From NCBI GenBank assembly GCA_011799875.1, contig CM022302.1, positions 319,156,144 through 319,220,143 of the forward strand: DNA of 64,000 nucleotides, given 5' to 3'. This stretch comes from Thinopyrum elongatum (taxonomy: Eukaryota > Streptophyta > Magnoliopsida > Poales > Poaceae). Made by a program: the position numbers and the translations under genes. The notes below the pieces were generated by a model. That model saw only the letters and a program-made list of their open reading frames with translations. It was not told where the DNA came from and searched no databases. Shown piece by piece: positions 22,895 through 34,200 of this stretch; position 1 is the first letter of the stretch; each line of letters opens with the position of its first letter.

Positions 22895-25800
22895 ATGAAC
22901 CGGCAATGGATGTACGGTGACAGACGCACCTCCGAGTACATTAAGGGCGTGCATAATTTTCTCGAAGTGGCTGAGGCAAACAAGCAGAATGGTTTTATGT
23001 GTTGTCCATGCCCTATATGTGGGAATACGAAGTCTTACTCTGACCGGAAAATCCTTCACACCCACCTGCTTTATAAGGGTTTCATGCCACACTATAATGT
23101 TTGGACCAGGCACGGAGAAATAGGGGTTATGATGGAAGACAGCGAAGAAGAAGAGGACGATGACAACTATGTGCCCCCTGAATATGATGATGCTGCAACG
23201 GGGGAAGCTGAAGATCAAGAGGAACCAGATGATGTGCCCGATGATGATCTCCGTCGGGTCATTGTTGATGCAAGGAGACAGTGCGAAAGTGAAAAGGAGA
23301 AGCTGAAATTTGATCGCATGTTAGAGGATCACCAAAAAGGGTTGTACCCCAATTGCGAAGATGGCAACACAAAGCTCGGTACCGTACTGGAATTGCTGCA
23401 GTGGAAGGCAGAGAATGCTGTGTCTGACAAAGGATTTGAGAAGCTACTGAAAATATTGAAGAAGAAGCTTCCAAAGGATAACGAATTGCCCGGCAGTACG
23501 TACGTAGCAAAGAAGGTCGTATGCCCTCTAGGATTGGAGGTGCAGAAGATACATGCATGCCCTAATGACTGCATCCTGTACCGCGGTGCGTACGAGGATT
23601 TGAACGCATGCCCGGTATGCGGTGCATTGCGGTATAAGATCAGACGAGATGACCCTGGTGATGTTGACGGCGAGCCCCCCAGGAAGAGGGTTCCTGCCAA
23701 GGTGATGTGGTATGCTCCTATAATACCACAGTTGAAACGTCTGTTCAGAAACAAAGAGCATGCCAAGTTGATGCGATGGCATAGAGAGGACCGTAAGAAA
23801 GACGGGAAGTTGAGAGCACCCGCTGACGGGTCACAGTGGAGAAAAATTGAGAGAAAGTACCGGACTGAGTTTGCAGGTAACCCAAGGAACGTATGGTTTG
23901 GTTTAAGCGCGGATGGCATTAATCCTTTCGGGGAGCAGAGCAGCAATCACAGCACCTGGCTCGTGACTCTATGTATCAATAACCTTCCTCCTTGGCTGTG
24001 CATGAAGCGGAAGTTCATTATGATGCCAGTACTCATCCAAGGCCCTAGGCAACCCGGCAACGATATTGATGTGTACCTAAGGCCATTAGTTGAAGAACTT
24101 TTACAGCTGTGGAATGGAAACGGTGTACGTGTGTGGGATGAGCACAGACAGGAGGAATTTGACCTGCATGCGTTGCTGTTTGTAACCATCAATGATTGGC
24201 CTGCTCTCAGTAACCTTTCAGGACAGACAAACAAGGGATACCACGCATGCACGCATTGTTTAGCTGACACCGAAAGTATATACCTAGACAAATGCAGGAA
24301 GAATGTGTACCTGGGGCATCGTCGATTTCTTCCGACCAACCATCAATGTCGAAAGAAAGGCAAGCATTTCAAAGGCGAGGCAGATCACCAGAAGAAGCCC
24401 GCCATGCATACCGGTGATCACGTACTTGCTATGGTCAATGATTTACACGTAATCTTTGGAAAGGGTCCCGGCGGACTATCTGTTCCGAATGACGCTGAGG
24501 GACGCGCTCCCATGTGGAAGAAGAAATCTATATTTTGGGACCTACCCTACTGGAAAGACCTAGAGGTCCGCTCTTCAATCGACGTGATGCACGTGACAAA
24601 GAACCTTTGCGTGAACCTGCTAGGCTTCTTGGGCGTGTATGGAAAGACAAAAGATACACCAGAGGCACGGGAGGACCTGCAACGTTGGCACGAAAAAGAC
24701 GGCATGCCTCCAAAGCAGTATGAAGGTCCTGCCAGCTACGCTCTTACCAAAGAAGAGAAGGAAATCTTCTTTGAATGCCTGCTCAGTATGAAGGTCCCGT
24801 CTGGCTTCTCGTCGAATATAAAGGGAATAATAAATATGGCAGAGAAAAAGTTCCAGAACCTAAAGTCTCATGACTGCCACGTGATTATGACGCAACTGCT
24901 TCCGGTTGCATTGAGGGGGCTTCTACCGGAAAACGTTCGATTAGCCATTGTGAAGCTATGTGCATTCCTCAATGCAATCTCTCAGAAGGTGATCGATCCA
25001 GAAATCATACTAAGGCTAAGGAGTGATGTGGTGCAATGTCTTGTCAGTTTCGAGCTCGTGTTCCCACCATCCTTCTTCAATATCATGATGCACGTCCTAG
25101 TTCATCTAGTCGACGAGATTGTCGTTCTGGGCCCCGTATTTCTACACAATATGTTCCCCTTTGAGAGGTTCATGGGAGTCCTAAAGAAATATGTCCGTAA
25201 CCGCGCTAGGCCAGAAGGAAGCATCTCCATGGGCCATCAAACAGAGGATGTCATTGGGTTTTGTGTTGACTTCATTCCTGACCTTAAGAAGATTGGTCTC
25301 CCTCAATCGCGGTATGAGGGGAGACTGACTGGAAAAGGCACGCTAGGAGGGGACTCAATAATATGCAGGGACGGGCATTCTTGGTCTCAAGCACACTACA
25401 CAGTTCTACAGAACTCTACCTTGGTGACCCCGTATGTCGATGAACACAAGAACATTCTGCACTCCAAACACCCGGAGCAGTGTGACGACTGGATTACATG
25501 TGAACACATCAGGACTTTCGGCAGTTGGTTGGAAACACGTCTCAGAGGTGACAACACTGTTTCTGATGAGCTGTACTCGTTGTCCAGGGGACCATCTTCG
25601 ACTGTATTGACTTACAAAGGATACGAGATAAATGGGAATACATTTTACACGATCGCCCAAGATCAAAAGAGCACCAACCAAAACAGCGGTGTCCGCTTTG
25701 ATGCAGCAACCAAGAGGGGAAAGGACACATATTATGGTTACATAGTGGACATATGGGAACTTGACTATGGACATGATTTTAAGGTCCCTTTGTTTAAGTG

Positions 25801-26197
25801 CAAATGGGTCAATCTGTCAGGAGGCGGGGTACAGGTAGAGCCACATTACGGAATGACAACAGTGGATCTGAACAATCTTGGGTACACAGAAGAACCATTT
25901 GTCCTAGCCAATGATGTGGCGCAGGTTTTCTATCTGAAGGACATGTCTACCAAACCGAGAAAAAGAAAAGATAAGGAAGCGAATACATCATACGATGAGC
26001 CAAAGCGCCACATAGTTCTTTCAGGGAAAAGAGACATCGTGGGAGTGGAGGGTAGGACAGACATGTCTGAAGATTATGAAAAGTTTCATGAAATTCCTCC
26101 CTTCAAAGTCAAGGCTGACCCAAGCACCCTGTTAAGCGATGAAGAATATCCATGGTTACGGCGCAATAAGCAAAGGACACAAGCGAAGAAAAAGTGA
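22895..26197 (+). CDS. TNP2: TNP2-type CACTA transposase, intact, 1100 aa
   Basis: It is the predicted catalytic transposase that cuts and joins CACTA ends in the nucleus. The ORF is uninterrupted. Domains by recognition: N-terminal transposase-associated zinc-finger-like domain (residues about 4-76, with CCPCPICG and HTHLLYKGF), an acidic linker (80-120), the Tnp2 core (about 258-460, including LSADGINPF with D340), a conserved SSIDVMHVTKNL block (D563, H566), a DUF4218-like region (about 670-785) and a DUF4216-like region (about 935-1000). Basic C-terminal patches (KPRKRKDK, 1020-1027; QRTQAKKK, 1093-1100) suggest nuclear import. ATG 22895 follows a splice-acceptor-like GCACGCAG directly, so an upstream non-coding exon is likely. 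The length is near the family norm. Confidence 0.95.
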   Translation: MNRQWMYGDRRTSEYIKGVHNFLEVAEANKQNGFMCCPCPICGNTKSYSDRKILHTHLLYKGFMPHYNVWTRHGEIGVMMEDSEEEEDDDNYVPPEYDDAATGEAEDQEEPDDVPDDDLRRVIVDARRQCESEKEKLKFDRMLEDHQKGLYPNCEDGNTKLGTVLELLQWKAENAVSDKGFEKLLKILKKKLPKDNELPGSTYVAKKVVCPLGLEVQKIHACPNDCILYRGAYEDLNACPVCGALRYKIRRDDPGDVDGEPPRKRVPAKVMWYAPIIPQLKRLFRNKEHAKLMRWHREDRKKDGKLRAPADGSQWRKIERKYRTEFAGNPRNVWFGLSADGINPFGEQSSNHSTWLVTLCINNLPPWLCMKRKFIMMPVLIQGPRQPGNDIDVYLRPLVEELLQLWNGNGVRVWDEHRQEEFDLHALLFVTINDWPALSNLSGQTNKGYHACTHCLADTESIYLDKCRKNVYLGHRRFLPTNHQCRKKGKHFKGEADHQKKPAMHTGDHVLAMVNDLHVIFGKGPGGLSVPNDAEGRAPMWKKKSIFWDLPYWKDLEVRSSIDVMHVTKNLCVNLLGFLGVYGKTKDTPEAREDLQRWHEKDGMPPKQYEGPASYALTKEEKEIFFECLLSMKVPSGFSSNIKGIINMAEKKFQNLKSHDCHVIMTQLLPVALRGLLPENVRLAIVKLCAFLNAISQKVIDPEIILRLRSDVVQCLVSFELVFPPSFFNIMMHVLVHLVDEIVVLGPVFLHNMFPFERFMGVLKKYVRNRARPEGSISMGHQTEDVIGFCVDFIPDLKKIGLPQSRYEGRLTGKGTLGGDSIICRDGHSWSQAHYTVLQNSTLVTPYVDEHKNILHSKHPEQCDDWITCEHIRTFGSWLETRLRGDNTVSDELYSLSRGPSSTVLTYKGYEINGNTFYTIAQDQKSTNQNSGVRFDAATKRGKDTYYGYIVDIWELDYGHDFKVPLFKCKWVNLSGGGVQVEPHYGMTTVDLNNLGYTEEPFVLANDVAQVFYLKDMSTKPRKRKDKEANTSYDEPKRHIVLSGKRDIVGVEGRTDMSEDYEKFHEIPPFKVKADPSTLLSDEEYPWLRRNKQRTQAKKK

Positions 26198-27815
26198 AGA
26201 CAGATGAAGTCAGAAAGGGTTGAAAATTGATGATGTGGCTTTGAATGGTTCATTTTGAGCACATAAAAAGTCTGGAGTTCAAATAAGTTCAAAAAAATGA
26301 AATCCCTTTGTAACAGATGAGTTTTTGTCCGAAACCCTGATACTTCGAAAGAGATTGTCCATTTTGTACACGAAGTGCATCCAGTTTTTGCCGTAACCCT
26401 CTCAACTTTTTAGACATGCTAGTGGGTGAAATGATGATATATGCCAATTTTCAACCTCTTCAGAGTTCATTTGAAGTGCTTTTCAATTTCAGGGTCATTT
26501 AGCTCAAAAAAATCAGTAAATGCAAGAAAAATAACAGATGAACTCAGAAAGGGTTGAAAATTGATGATGTGTCTTTCAATGGTTCATTTTGAGCACACAA
26601 AAAGTCTGGAGTTCAAATAAGTTCAAAAAAATGAAATCCCTTTGTAACAGATGAGTTTTCGTCCGAAACCCTGATACTTCGAAAGGATTGTCCATTTTGT
26701 ACACGAAGTGCATCCAGTTTTTGCGTAACCCTCTCAACTTTTAGCACATGCTATGTGGGTGAAATGATGATATCATGCCAATTTTCAACCTCTTCAGAGT
26801 TCATTTGAAGTGCTTTTCAATTTCAGGGTCATTTAGCTCAAAAAAATCAGTAAATGCAGAAAAATAACAGATGAACTCAGAAAGGGTTTCAAAATTGATG
26901 ATGTGGCTTTGAATGGTATTTTGAGCACACAAAAAGTCTGGAGTTCAAATAAGTTCAAAAAAATGAAATCCCTTTGTAACAGATGAGTTTTCGTCCGAAA
27001 CCCTGATACTTCGAAAGAGATTGTCCATTTGTACACGAAGTGCATCCAGTTTTTGCCGTAACCCTCTCAACTTTTTAGCACATGCTATGTGGGTGAAATG
27101 ATGATATCATGCCAATTTTCACCTCTTCAGAGTTCATTTGAAGTGCTTTTCAATTTCAGGGTCATTAGCTAAAAAAAATCAGTAAATGCATGAAAAATAA
27201 CAGATGAACTCGGAAAGGGTTGAAAATTGATGATGTGCTTTAATGGTTCATTTTGGCAACACAAAAGTTTGGAGTTCAAATAAGTTCAAAAAATGAAATC
27301 CCTTTGTAACAGATGAGTTTTCGTCCGAAACCCTGAACTTCGAAAGAGATTGTCCATTTTGTAACGAAGTGCATCCATTTTTTGCCGTAACCCTCTCAAC
27401 TTTTTAGCACATGCTATGTGGGTGAAATGTGATATCATGCCCAATTTCAACCTCTTCAGAGTTCATTTGAAGTGCTTTTCAATTTCAGGGTCATTTAGCT
27501 CAAAAAAAATCAGTAAATGCAAGAAAAATAACAGATGAAGTCAGAAAGGGTTGAAAATTGATGATGTGGCTTTGAATGGTTCATTTTGAGCACACAAAAA
27601 GTCTGGAGTTCAAATAAGTTAAAAAAAATGAAATCCCTTTTGTAACAGATGAGTTTTCGTCCGAAACCCTGATACTTCGAAAGAGATTGTCCATTTTGTA
27701 CACGAAGTGCATCCAGTTTTTGTTGTAACCCTCTCAACTTTTTAGCACATGCTATGTGGGTGAAATGATGATATCATGCCAATTTACAACCTCTTTAGAG
27801 TTCATTTGAAGAACT
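26198..27815 (+). repeat. Tandem array, about 333-bp unit, 4.9 copies, after the transposase
   Basis: Units start near 26202, 26535, 26870, 27201 and 27531 (marker ACAGATGAACTCAGAAAGGG) and differ by few substitutions and single-base indels. The array begins at the TNP2 stop codon and the last unit breaks off near 27815. It is non-coding and lies where the transposase 3' UTR and terminator should be. Repeated blocks include CCGAAACCCTGATACTTCG and GTGGGTGAAATGATGATATC. Confidence 0.92.
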
Positions 27816-28334
27816 TTTTTTGGTAGAAACTTTAATAGCAAAAAGAATTATCATAAAGATTTTTTGTTAGAAACTAAAATAACAAAAACTGTTTTTGAAT
27901 ATAATGATAAAACACAGTAATATTAAATAGCAGTAAAAAGAATCACTCAAAAATCTATTTTTATAGTAAAGTTAATCACAAACTAGTGATTCACACAAAT
28001 TTCAAAGAATTCAAATTTAAACTATTCGAATTGGAAAACTAATGGCACTAACAGAAAGTTTATAATATTTATTACCTAAAAACGAAAAGAATTAAAAAAT
28101 AAAAGAAAAGAAATAAAGCAAAAAACAAAACAGAAAAACTGGAAAAAATAGAAAAAAAATGCCACCTACTGGGCCACCACGGCCTGAATACGACTAGAAA
28201 CCCAACCACGGGCCAGGATTCAGGCCCGCAGAAGGCCCAGTAGGCCCACAGGCAGAGGAGAGTCACGTTAGGCCCGTAAGCCTGCATTTGAGAGGAGCTT
28301 GAGACGGCAGCGGCAGTGGGGTTTATAAACCACT
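27816..28334. other. AT-rich spacer of the large CACTA
   Basis: No gene. Part of it (about 27970-28070) is a reverse-complement relative of 11900-12010 in the small CACTA (shared GCCATTAGTTTTC and CAAATTTGAA words). This indicates a conserved spacer module that appears in both orientations within the family. A GGCCCA-rich stretch follows at 28170-28290. Confidence 0.5.
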
Positions 28335-28636
28335 CCGCGCCCCTCTCAACTAGCGAGGTGGGACTAAACTTTTGGCCGCGGGCAGCACAAGGCCTTTGGT
28401 CCCGGTTGGTGACACCAAACCGGGACTAAAGGGGTGAATTGGTACCGGTTCGTGGCACAAACCGGGACCAATGCCACCCTTTGGTCCCAGTTCGTGCCAC
28501 CAACCGGGACCAAAGGGTTGTGCTTCCCGCCCTTTCACCTAGCCAAAACAGACCTTTGGTCCTGGTTGGTGGCACAAACCGGGACTAAAGGAGGCATTGG
28601 TCCCGGTTGATGCCACTAACCGGGACCAAAGGCTTT
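28335..28636. repeat. Internal cluster of CACTA subterminal-type repeats
   Basis: Eight or more copies of GGTCCCGGTTGGTG and its complement lie in both orientations between the transposase and the second gene, 6.8 kb from one end and 7.0 kb from the other. They are of the same type as the terminal repeats at 21590-21880 and 35435-35640, but no CACTA terminus is present here. Confidence 0.85.
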
Positions 28637-28638
28637 CC

Positions 28639-28646
28639 TATATAAG
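28639..28646 (+). promoter_or_regulatory. TATA box for the second CACTA gene
   Basis: CTATATAAG lies directly after the internal repeat cluster, repeating the order at the left end (repeats, then TATA at 21885). The GC-rich stretch at 28680-29000 would be the leader. The first coding ATG in the second gene is at 31237, so a long first intron is implied. Supported by layout only. Confidence 0.5.
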
Positions 28647-29697
28647 TGGCACTTAGGAATTTTTCAGCAAGTTCTCACTTCTCGCCGACGCCGCCGCCCA
28701 GCGCCCCGACGCCGACGCCCTGCTTCTCGTAGCTATCGCCGTCGCCACGCCCTGCCCCGTCGCCGCCCGCTCCTCGTCGCCATTGCCGTCGCCGGCCCTA
28801 CCTCCTCGTCGCCGTCGCCGTGCCCTGCACCGACACCGTCGCTGTGCCTTGCCCCGTCGCCGCGCCCGGCCCCGAGCCCATCCTTGTCATCGCCGCCACC
28901 AAGCCCGCTCCTCGTCGCCGACGCGTCCTCGCTGTGAGCGTCGCCCCGATCCCCTCCTCCTCCTATTCCTCCCTGTACTGGCCGCCGTCGCCGCGCCCTG
29001 CCGCCGATTCCCCCCTCTGTCCAAATTTTTGTGGTGCACATCAAGTGTATGATGAAATGCAAAAGGGCTCTAGGAATTTTAAGAATTTTTGAGAATTTTT
29101 GTGGTGAGGTGTTGATGCACAAAAGAGAGTCTGGCAAAGTTTGAGAATTTTTTGTCCAATTTAAATTGCACTTTGACCATGGAGTTTGAATCTGGTCAAA
29201 ATTTGAACTGAATGATATTTGAAAATTTTGAACTATAGAACCAAATGTTTTTGGCGGAATGGGTTGTGGGTACTGTCAAAGAGATGGAGTAATTTTTGTG
29301 TGTGCAAAAGAATTGGGGAGAATATAGCTCCTTTGCAAATCAAAGGAAATATGAATAATTGAAATTCCAACTTTGGAATTTATTAAATATAAGAAAAATA
29401 TTTACATAGTTAGAGATATTTGCACAGTTAGAGATATTCATGATCAAAGTCAGTTTTTTAGAGAAATTTGCATAGAGAATTTTTTTAGAGAAATGGTGGA
29501 GTTCACATATAATGTATATATGTTGATATTTTTATATGATGAAAATTGTTTTGTTCATATATAATGTATATATATATATATATATATGTATGTGGCTATG
29601 TATGTATGGATGTTCATAAAATTGTTTTGTTCATATATGTATTAATTGTTTTGTTCATAGCATTTTTTTAATATGACGAATTTTTCTCATAGCATTT

Positions 29698-30050
29698 TTC
29701 ATAGCCATATATATGTATGTGGCTATATGTATGTATGGATGTTCATAGAATTTTTTTATATGTATGTGGCTATATGTATATGTCATTATCGATATAGCCC
29801 CTCCCCGATAACTTCGACATGAGGGGGGGGGGGGTCGATATACCCCCTCCCCGATAACATTTTTTTTATATGATGAATTTTTTTTCATAGCCATATATAT
29901 GTATGTGGCTATATGTATGTATGGATGTTCATAGAATTTTTTTATCTGTATGTGGCTATATGTATGTCGTTGTCGATATAGCCCCTCCCCGATAACTTCG
30001 ACATGAGGGGGGGGGGGTCGATATACCCACTCCCTGATAACATTTTTTGT
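29698..30050 (+). repeat. Tandem duplication, about 187-bp unit
   Basis: Two copies start near 29699 and 29886. Each contains CATAGCCATATATATGTATG, GATGTTCATAGAATTTTTT, CCCCTCCCCGATAACTTCG and a run of 11-13 G followed by TCGATATACCC. The copies are highly similar, differing by small indels. Confidence 0.8.
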
Positions 30051-30297
30051 CTAAGTTACTAAGGTAAAATGTTCACCACCCTCTCGATATACCGGGCGAC
30101 CAACTCTCGAGGCCACCCAAACCCTAGAAAAAAAGCGTTGTCGATCTCCTACCCCTCCCGCCCCTACCCGACAAACTCTCGAGGCCACCCAAACCGCTAG
30201 AAGATAACTCCGGTAACTTCGACATGAGGGGGGACGTCGATCAACCCCCTCTCGCCCGAACAAGTCTATGTATTATTTTATATCGCGGTGGACATAT

Positions 30298-30500
30298 ATC
30301 AAAGTTTGATCATATGTCAAAGTTTGAATTTTGACATATGCAACATTTGATCATATATCAAAGTTTGATCATATGTCAAAGATTGAATTTTGACATATGC
30401 AACATTTGATCATATGTCAAAGTTTGAATTTTGACATATGCAACATTTGATCATATGTCAAAGTTTAATCATATGTCAAAGTTTCAATTTTGACATATAT
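30298..30500 (+). repeat. Short tandem repeats with ATATGTCAAAG / GACATATG palindromes
   Basis: ATCATATGTCAAAGTTTGA and ATTTTGACATATGCAACA alternate about four times with roughly 38-60 bp spacing. The motif halves are inverted repeats of each other (TTTGACATATG against CATATGTCAAA), so single strands could form several small stems. Non-coding. Confidence 0.75.
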
Positions 30501-30598
30501 AGATTTATCAAGAATGCCCCCATTATGGATTTGCACAAGTTGATCCAATTTTTTTTTCTGCTCTCATCTATATATATATTCTTCTATATGTCATGTTG

Positions 30599-30909
30599 TC
30601 TGTCAAAGTATTGAAGAAATCCATGGCTTCATCATTAGTCGGAAGTAACAGGCGTATGATGCTACGAAGCTCTTCAAAGTTGTTTTGGAACGGAGTTCCA
30701 GATAGAATAATTCGCCTTTTGGTACAAATTTAAGGAAAGGCCTTCCAAATAGCGATATTCGGAAGGCTCTTGCTGAACTTTGTACCAAAAAGCGAATTAT
30801 TCTATCAGGAACTCCGTTCCAAAACAACTTTGAAGAGCTTCGTACCATTATACGCCTGTCATTTCCGGCTAATGATGAAGTCATGGTTTTCTTGAATTCT
30901 TTGACACTA
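30599..30909. repeat. Long near-perfect palindrome, about 150-bp arms
   Basis: The left arm (30599-30748) is matched base by base by the reverse complement of the right arm (30759-30909), with only scattered mismatches and a centre near 30754. Example pairs: GAAGCTCTTCAAAGTTG at 30667 against CAACTTTGAAGAGCTTC at 30825, and GGAACGGAGTTCC at 30688 against GGAACTCCGTTCC at 30809. No terminal target duplication is evident, so a separate MITE is not proven. A transcript through it would fold into a long hairpin. Confidence 0.88.
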
Positions 30910-31236
30910 GACAATGTGACATATAGAAGGGTAGATGAGATCAGGAAAAATATGGACCATTTTTTGCACATCTAGAATGGCGTCATTTTGTTGAATCCCT
31001 TGTCGGTCCGGACGTCGGACATTCATGAGAGAGGCGGTCCGGCCCAAACCCTAGAAGCGTTGTCGAGGCCACCCCAAACCCTAGAAGCGTTGTCTAGGCC
31101 ACCCCAAACCCTAGAAGAGTTGTCGAGGCCACCCCAAACCGTAGAAGCGTCGAGCTAGCTAGGTCTACTTTTGCACTAATATATCCATCTGTCATGTTTG
31201 TATATTAATTGCCATGTTGTAATATTTGCAGAAACT

Positions 31237-34200
31237 ATGGAGCACCGAGACATCGAAGCAGAACAGTTGTTGGGGGACATAATCCTCGGCGGAGGTGATA
31301 TCTTGTCGTATCTCAACGACACCGATGGTCTGGAAGGAGAGGGTGAAACAGGCTCCGGTGATCGAACAATGGAGGTGGAAGGACATGATTATGATGGCTC
31401 CGGTGACGGAATGCCGGTGGAAGGAGACCGTGATGACTGCTCCGGTGAGCGAACGGAGGAAGGAGCTGTTGCAAAGTCCGACGAGGTATATATATTAATT
31501 AAGCCTATGCTGACTAGCTAATTGATGCATTAATTGTTTTGGTATGTACACATGTTAACTCTCTTCTTTCTTCTTTTCTAGCCCTCCGGATCGAGCCAAA
31601 CTTCGGTAACGAGACGAGGCCCGAAGAAAAGGTTGCGCCAGGATGAAAGGTTCACGATCACAGCAATCAAGGGCGATGGCCAACCGATTGAACCCAGCCG
31701 GACCAAGAAAGCATTTTCTGCTCAGTGCGGGGTTCTTGTTAGGGACATGATCCCGATCAGCATCCACCAATGGAATAAGCCTAAGAGCGAAGACCCTCAA
31801 GTGTCTTTTGTCAACGATAGACAGAAAGATGATCTTTGGACCGCGCTGAAGGCAAATTTCACCCTACCGCCAGAGGAGGATCCGGATAAGCCAGTTATAG
31901 AGCCATTGGTCAAGGCTCATGCTCTTAAGAAGATGGCAGATCTATTCAGGAGGTGGAAGAATGAGTTGAAATCAATGTTTGTCGACAAAGGGAAGACTCC
32001 AGAATTCACCGGCCGATTTGAGAAGATAAGAGATCACTGGCCCGCATTTGTGGCCCACAAGACATCGTAGAAGAGTAAGAAGATGTCAGCGACAAACAAG
32101 AAAAATGCTGCAAAGAAGGAGTATCACCATCGCACGGGGTCAGGTGGCTACCTCAAAGCCCGGCCGTTGTGGGACAAGGCTGAGAAGGACCTGCTTGATA
32201 AAGGGGTCGAACCAGAGACATTGAACTGGCCAGACCATTCAAGGACTTGGTTCTTCGGGGTTGGGGGAACCTTGGACCCTGAAACAGGGAAGTGCCATTG
32301 GACGAAGGAGCAACTTGAAATACCCGTCAAGAAGCTTTAGAAGTATATCGCCGCAGCGCAGCAAGGGACGTTCATTCCCGATAGAGAGAACGACGAGCTC
32401 ACACAGGCCCTCGGGAATCCTAAGCACCCAGGACGAACACGAGGCATGGCAGGCTCCGTTGCGTGGAAGGAAGGGTTTCCCAGCGCAGGCGGTTACAAAA
32501 CCCGGTAGAGGAGGAGGAAAGTGGAGCAGACCAAACTGCAGAAGCTGAATGCAAGGGTACGAGCGCTAGAGGAACAAGCACTAGTTCAGAGGCAGCGACC
32601 TGCCGAAGCTACCCCGCCATCTCAGCGGAGAAGCAGTGTGGCTTCCACCGAGCTCCTTCAGCAGCCTCACTTCACGGCTCCCAGCTACCCCGTGGATGCT
32701 ATCACGGAGGCTCAAGATTGCCACCTTATGGCGCAATGGCAGCACCTCAAAGTCAAGGCGGCTGTCGGCTCTGTTGCACCTCCTCAACCCGGCGCAACTT
32801 TTCACTGCCTTCCGATTCTAGAAGGCTATGCTATTGTGATGGTCGATGAAATAACGGAGGGATTTGAGGAGCTCGAGCTTGACCACCCTACCGGTGAAGG
32901 GGAGACTCAGCTGGGTCATGCTCTGAAGACTCCATGTCTATGGCGGAAGGAGCTCATCAACCTTCCGAACTGGACGCCTCCGCCTCCTCCTCCGGCGAGT
33001 CAGGGCACTCCGCCTCCTCCTCCGCCTCCTCCTCTGGCGAGTGATCAGGGCACTCCGCCTCCTTCTCCGGCTGCTCCGGCGCGTGGCGGCACTCCGCCTC
33101 CTTCTCCAGCTGCTCCGGCGCGTGGCGGCACTCCGCCTCCTTCTCCGCCTGCGCCGGCGCGTCCGAGCAGCCCGCCTACTTCTCCGCCTCGTCAACAACA
33201 GCGGAAGACAGCCGCCGCCGCTCCGGCTGCTCCGGTGCGTCGTAGCACTCTGCCTCCTTCTCCGCCTCGTAAGCAATGAAGGAAGACAGCCGCAGCCACT
33301 CCGGCTGCTCCGGCGTCTAGCAGTACAGCCAGAGGCAGGAGGTAATACATATTTGGTCCATCTCTCAAGCCTCTAGAGAAGTTACCATACGAGATGACCG
33401 AGGAGGAAAACGCGGAGATCTGTCAAGCCCAAGTGAAGGACTTTTTTGCAAAGAAAAATCCACCTCCGGAGGAGAAGATGGATCCGGTGAAATTGAAGCG
33501 CACTTTGAAGAACCTGAAGCGATCACCACCGCCTCCGCCGGATGACAACCATGTCCGTGCTCTGAAAAAGGTAGTGGAAGGAGCGCGCCGGTCGGGAACT
33601 ACTTCAAGTGACAAAAGGTTACAAGAACGAAGAAGTGGGAACAAAATTCCCCAGCTCGGCGAACAGGCAAACCAATTGTGCCCCCCGCTCAAGGTGTCTA
33701 GCGATATCGTCGCAAATCTGCCAGGGATGCTGCCCGACGATGCACATTTTGATACAATGGAGGTGGACGAACACAAATACCGGTACGGGAAGCCTCTCGT
33801 CAGACCTGGTGATCCTCCTTTAACAACGATGATGCAAAGATTCCATAAGTGGTACATGGACACCTGCAAGTCTGGGAAGGATATTTTGACGCTGAGAGTT
33901 AAAGAGGAGCACGACCTCGTTGGAATTGATCTGTTGTCTGTTCCATTTGAGGAGTTCTTCCAGTTTTTCAATCAAAAGGACCTCGATAAAATAATCATCA
34001 CTTGCTACTGTCTGTAAGTACTATACTTCTGTAATTAAGTCTCTATATATAGCTCAGCTCTTTCATTGCATGTATATATAATTATCCTCACTATATTATG
34101 CAGATTGAAGATCATCGAATGCAGAAATGCACAAATCTATGATATTGGGTTCATTAACACAAATCTCATAGATGAATGGACGGTTAAATATAATGCGAAA

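Larger units (their letters stand above)
28660..31236 (+). other. Leader and intronic-type spacer of the second CACTA gene
   Basis: 28680-29000 is a GC-rich leader of CCGTCGCC-type repeats, with no convincing coding sequence on either strand (the 134-aa minus frame is low complexity). 29160-29560 is AT-rich. TA-rich microsatellite text is at 29563-29587. Tandem and palindromic repeats follow and are listed separately. A 33-bp block containing CCCCAAACCCTAGAAG repeats about four times at 31040-31150. Confidence 0.5.

Noticed and set aside
23329..23946. 205-aa minus-strand ORF
   Set aside because: Lies entirely antisense to the intact TNP2 transposase; no family resemblance.
28335..28640. CRISPR-like spaced direct repeats
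   Set aside because: The repeats are in both orientations with variable spacing and match CACTA subterminal motifs; the genome is a plant.
30603..30971. 122-aa minus-strand ORF
   Set aside because: It is produced by reading through the 311-bp palindrome; both arms encode the same text in opposite directions and no protein family is evident.
31040..31150. AAACCCTAG-containing repeats resembling plant telomere sequence
   Set aside because: Plant telomeres are TTTAGGG tandem arrays; here the word is part of a 33-bp unit repeated only about four times.
33000..33280. Proline-rich ORF on the plus strand and its Arg-rich mirror as separate genes
   Set aside because: Part of the proline-rich segment of the CACTA second gene, in frame with the flanking exon text.
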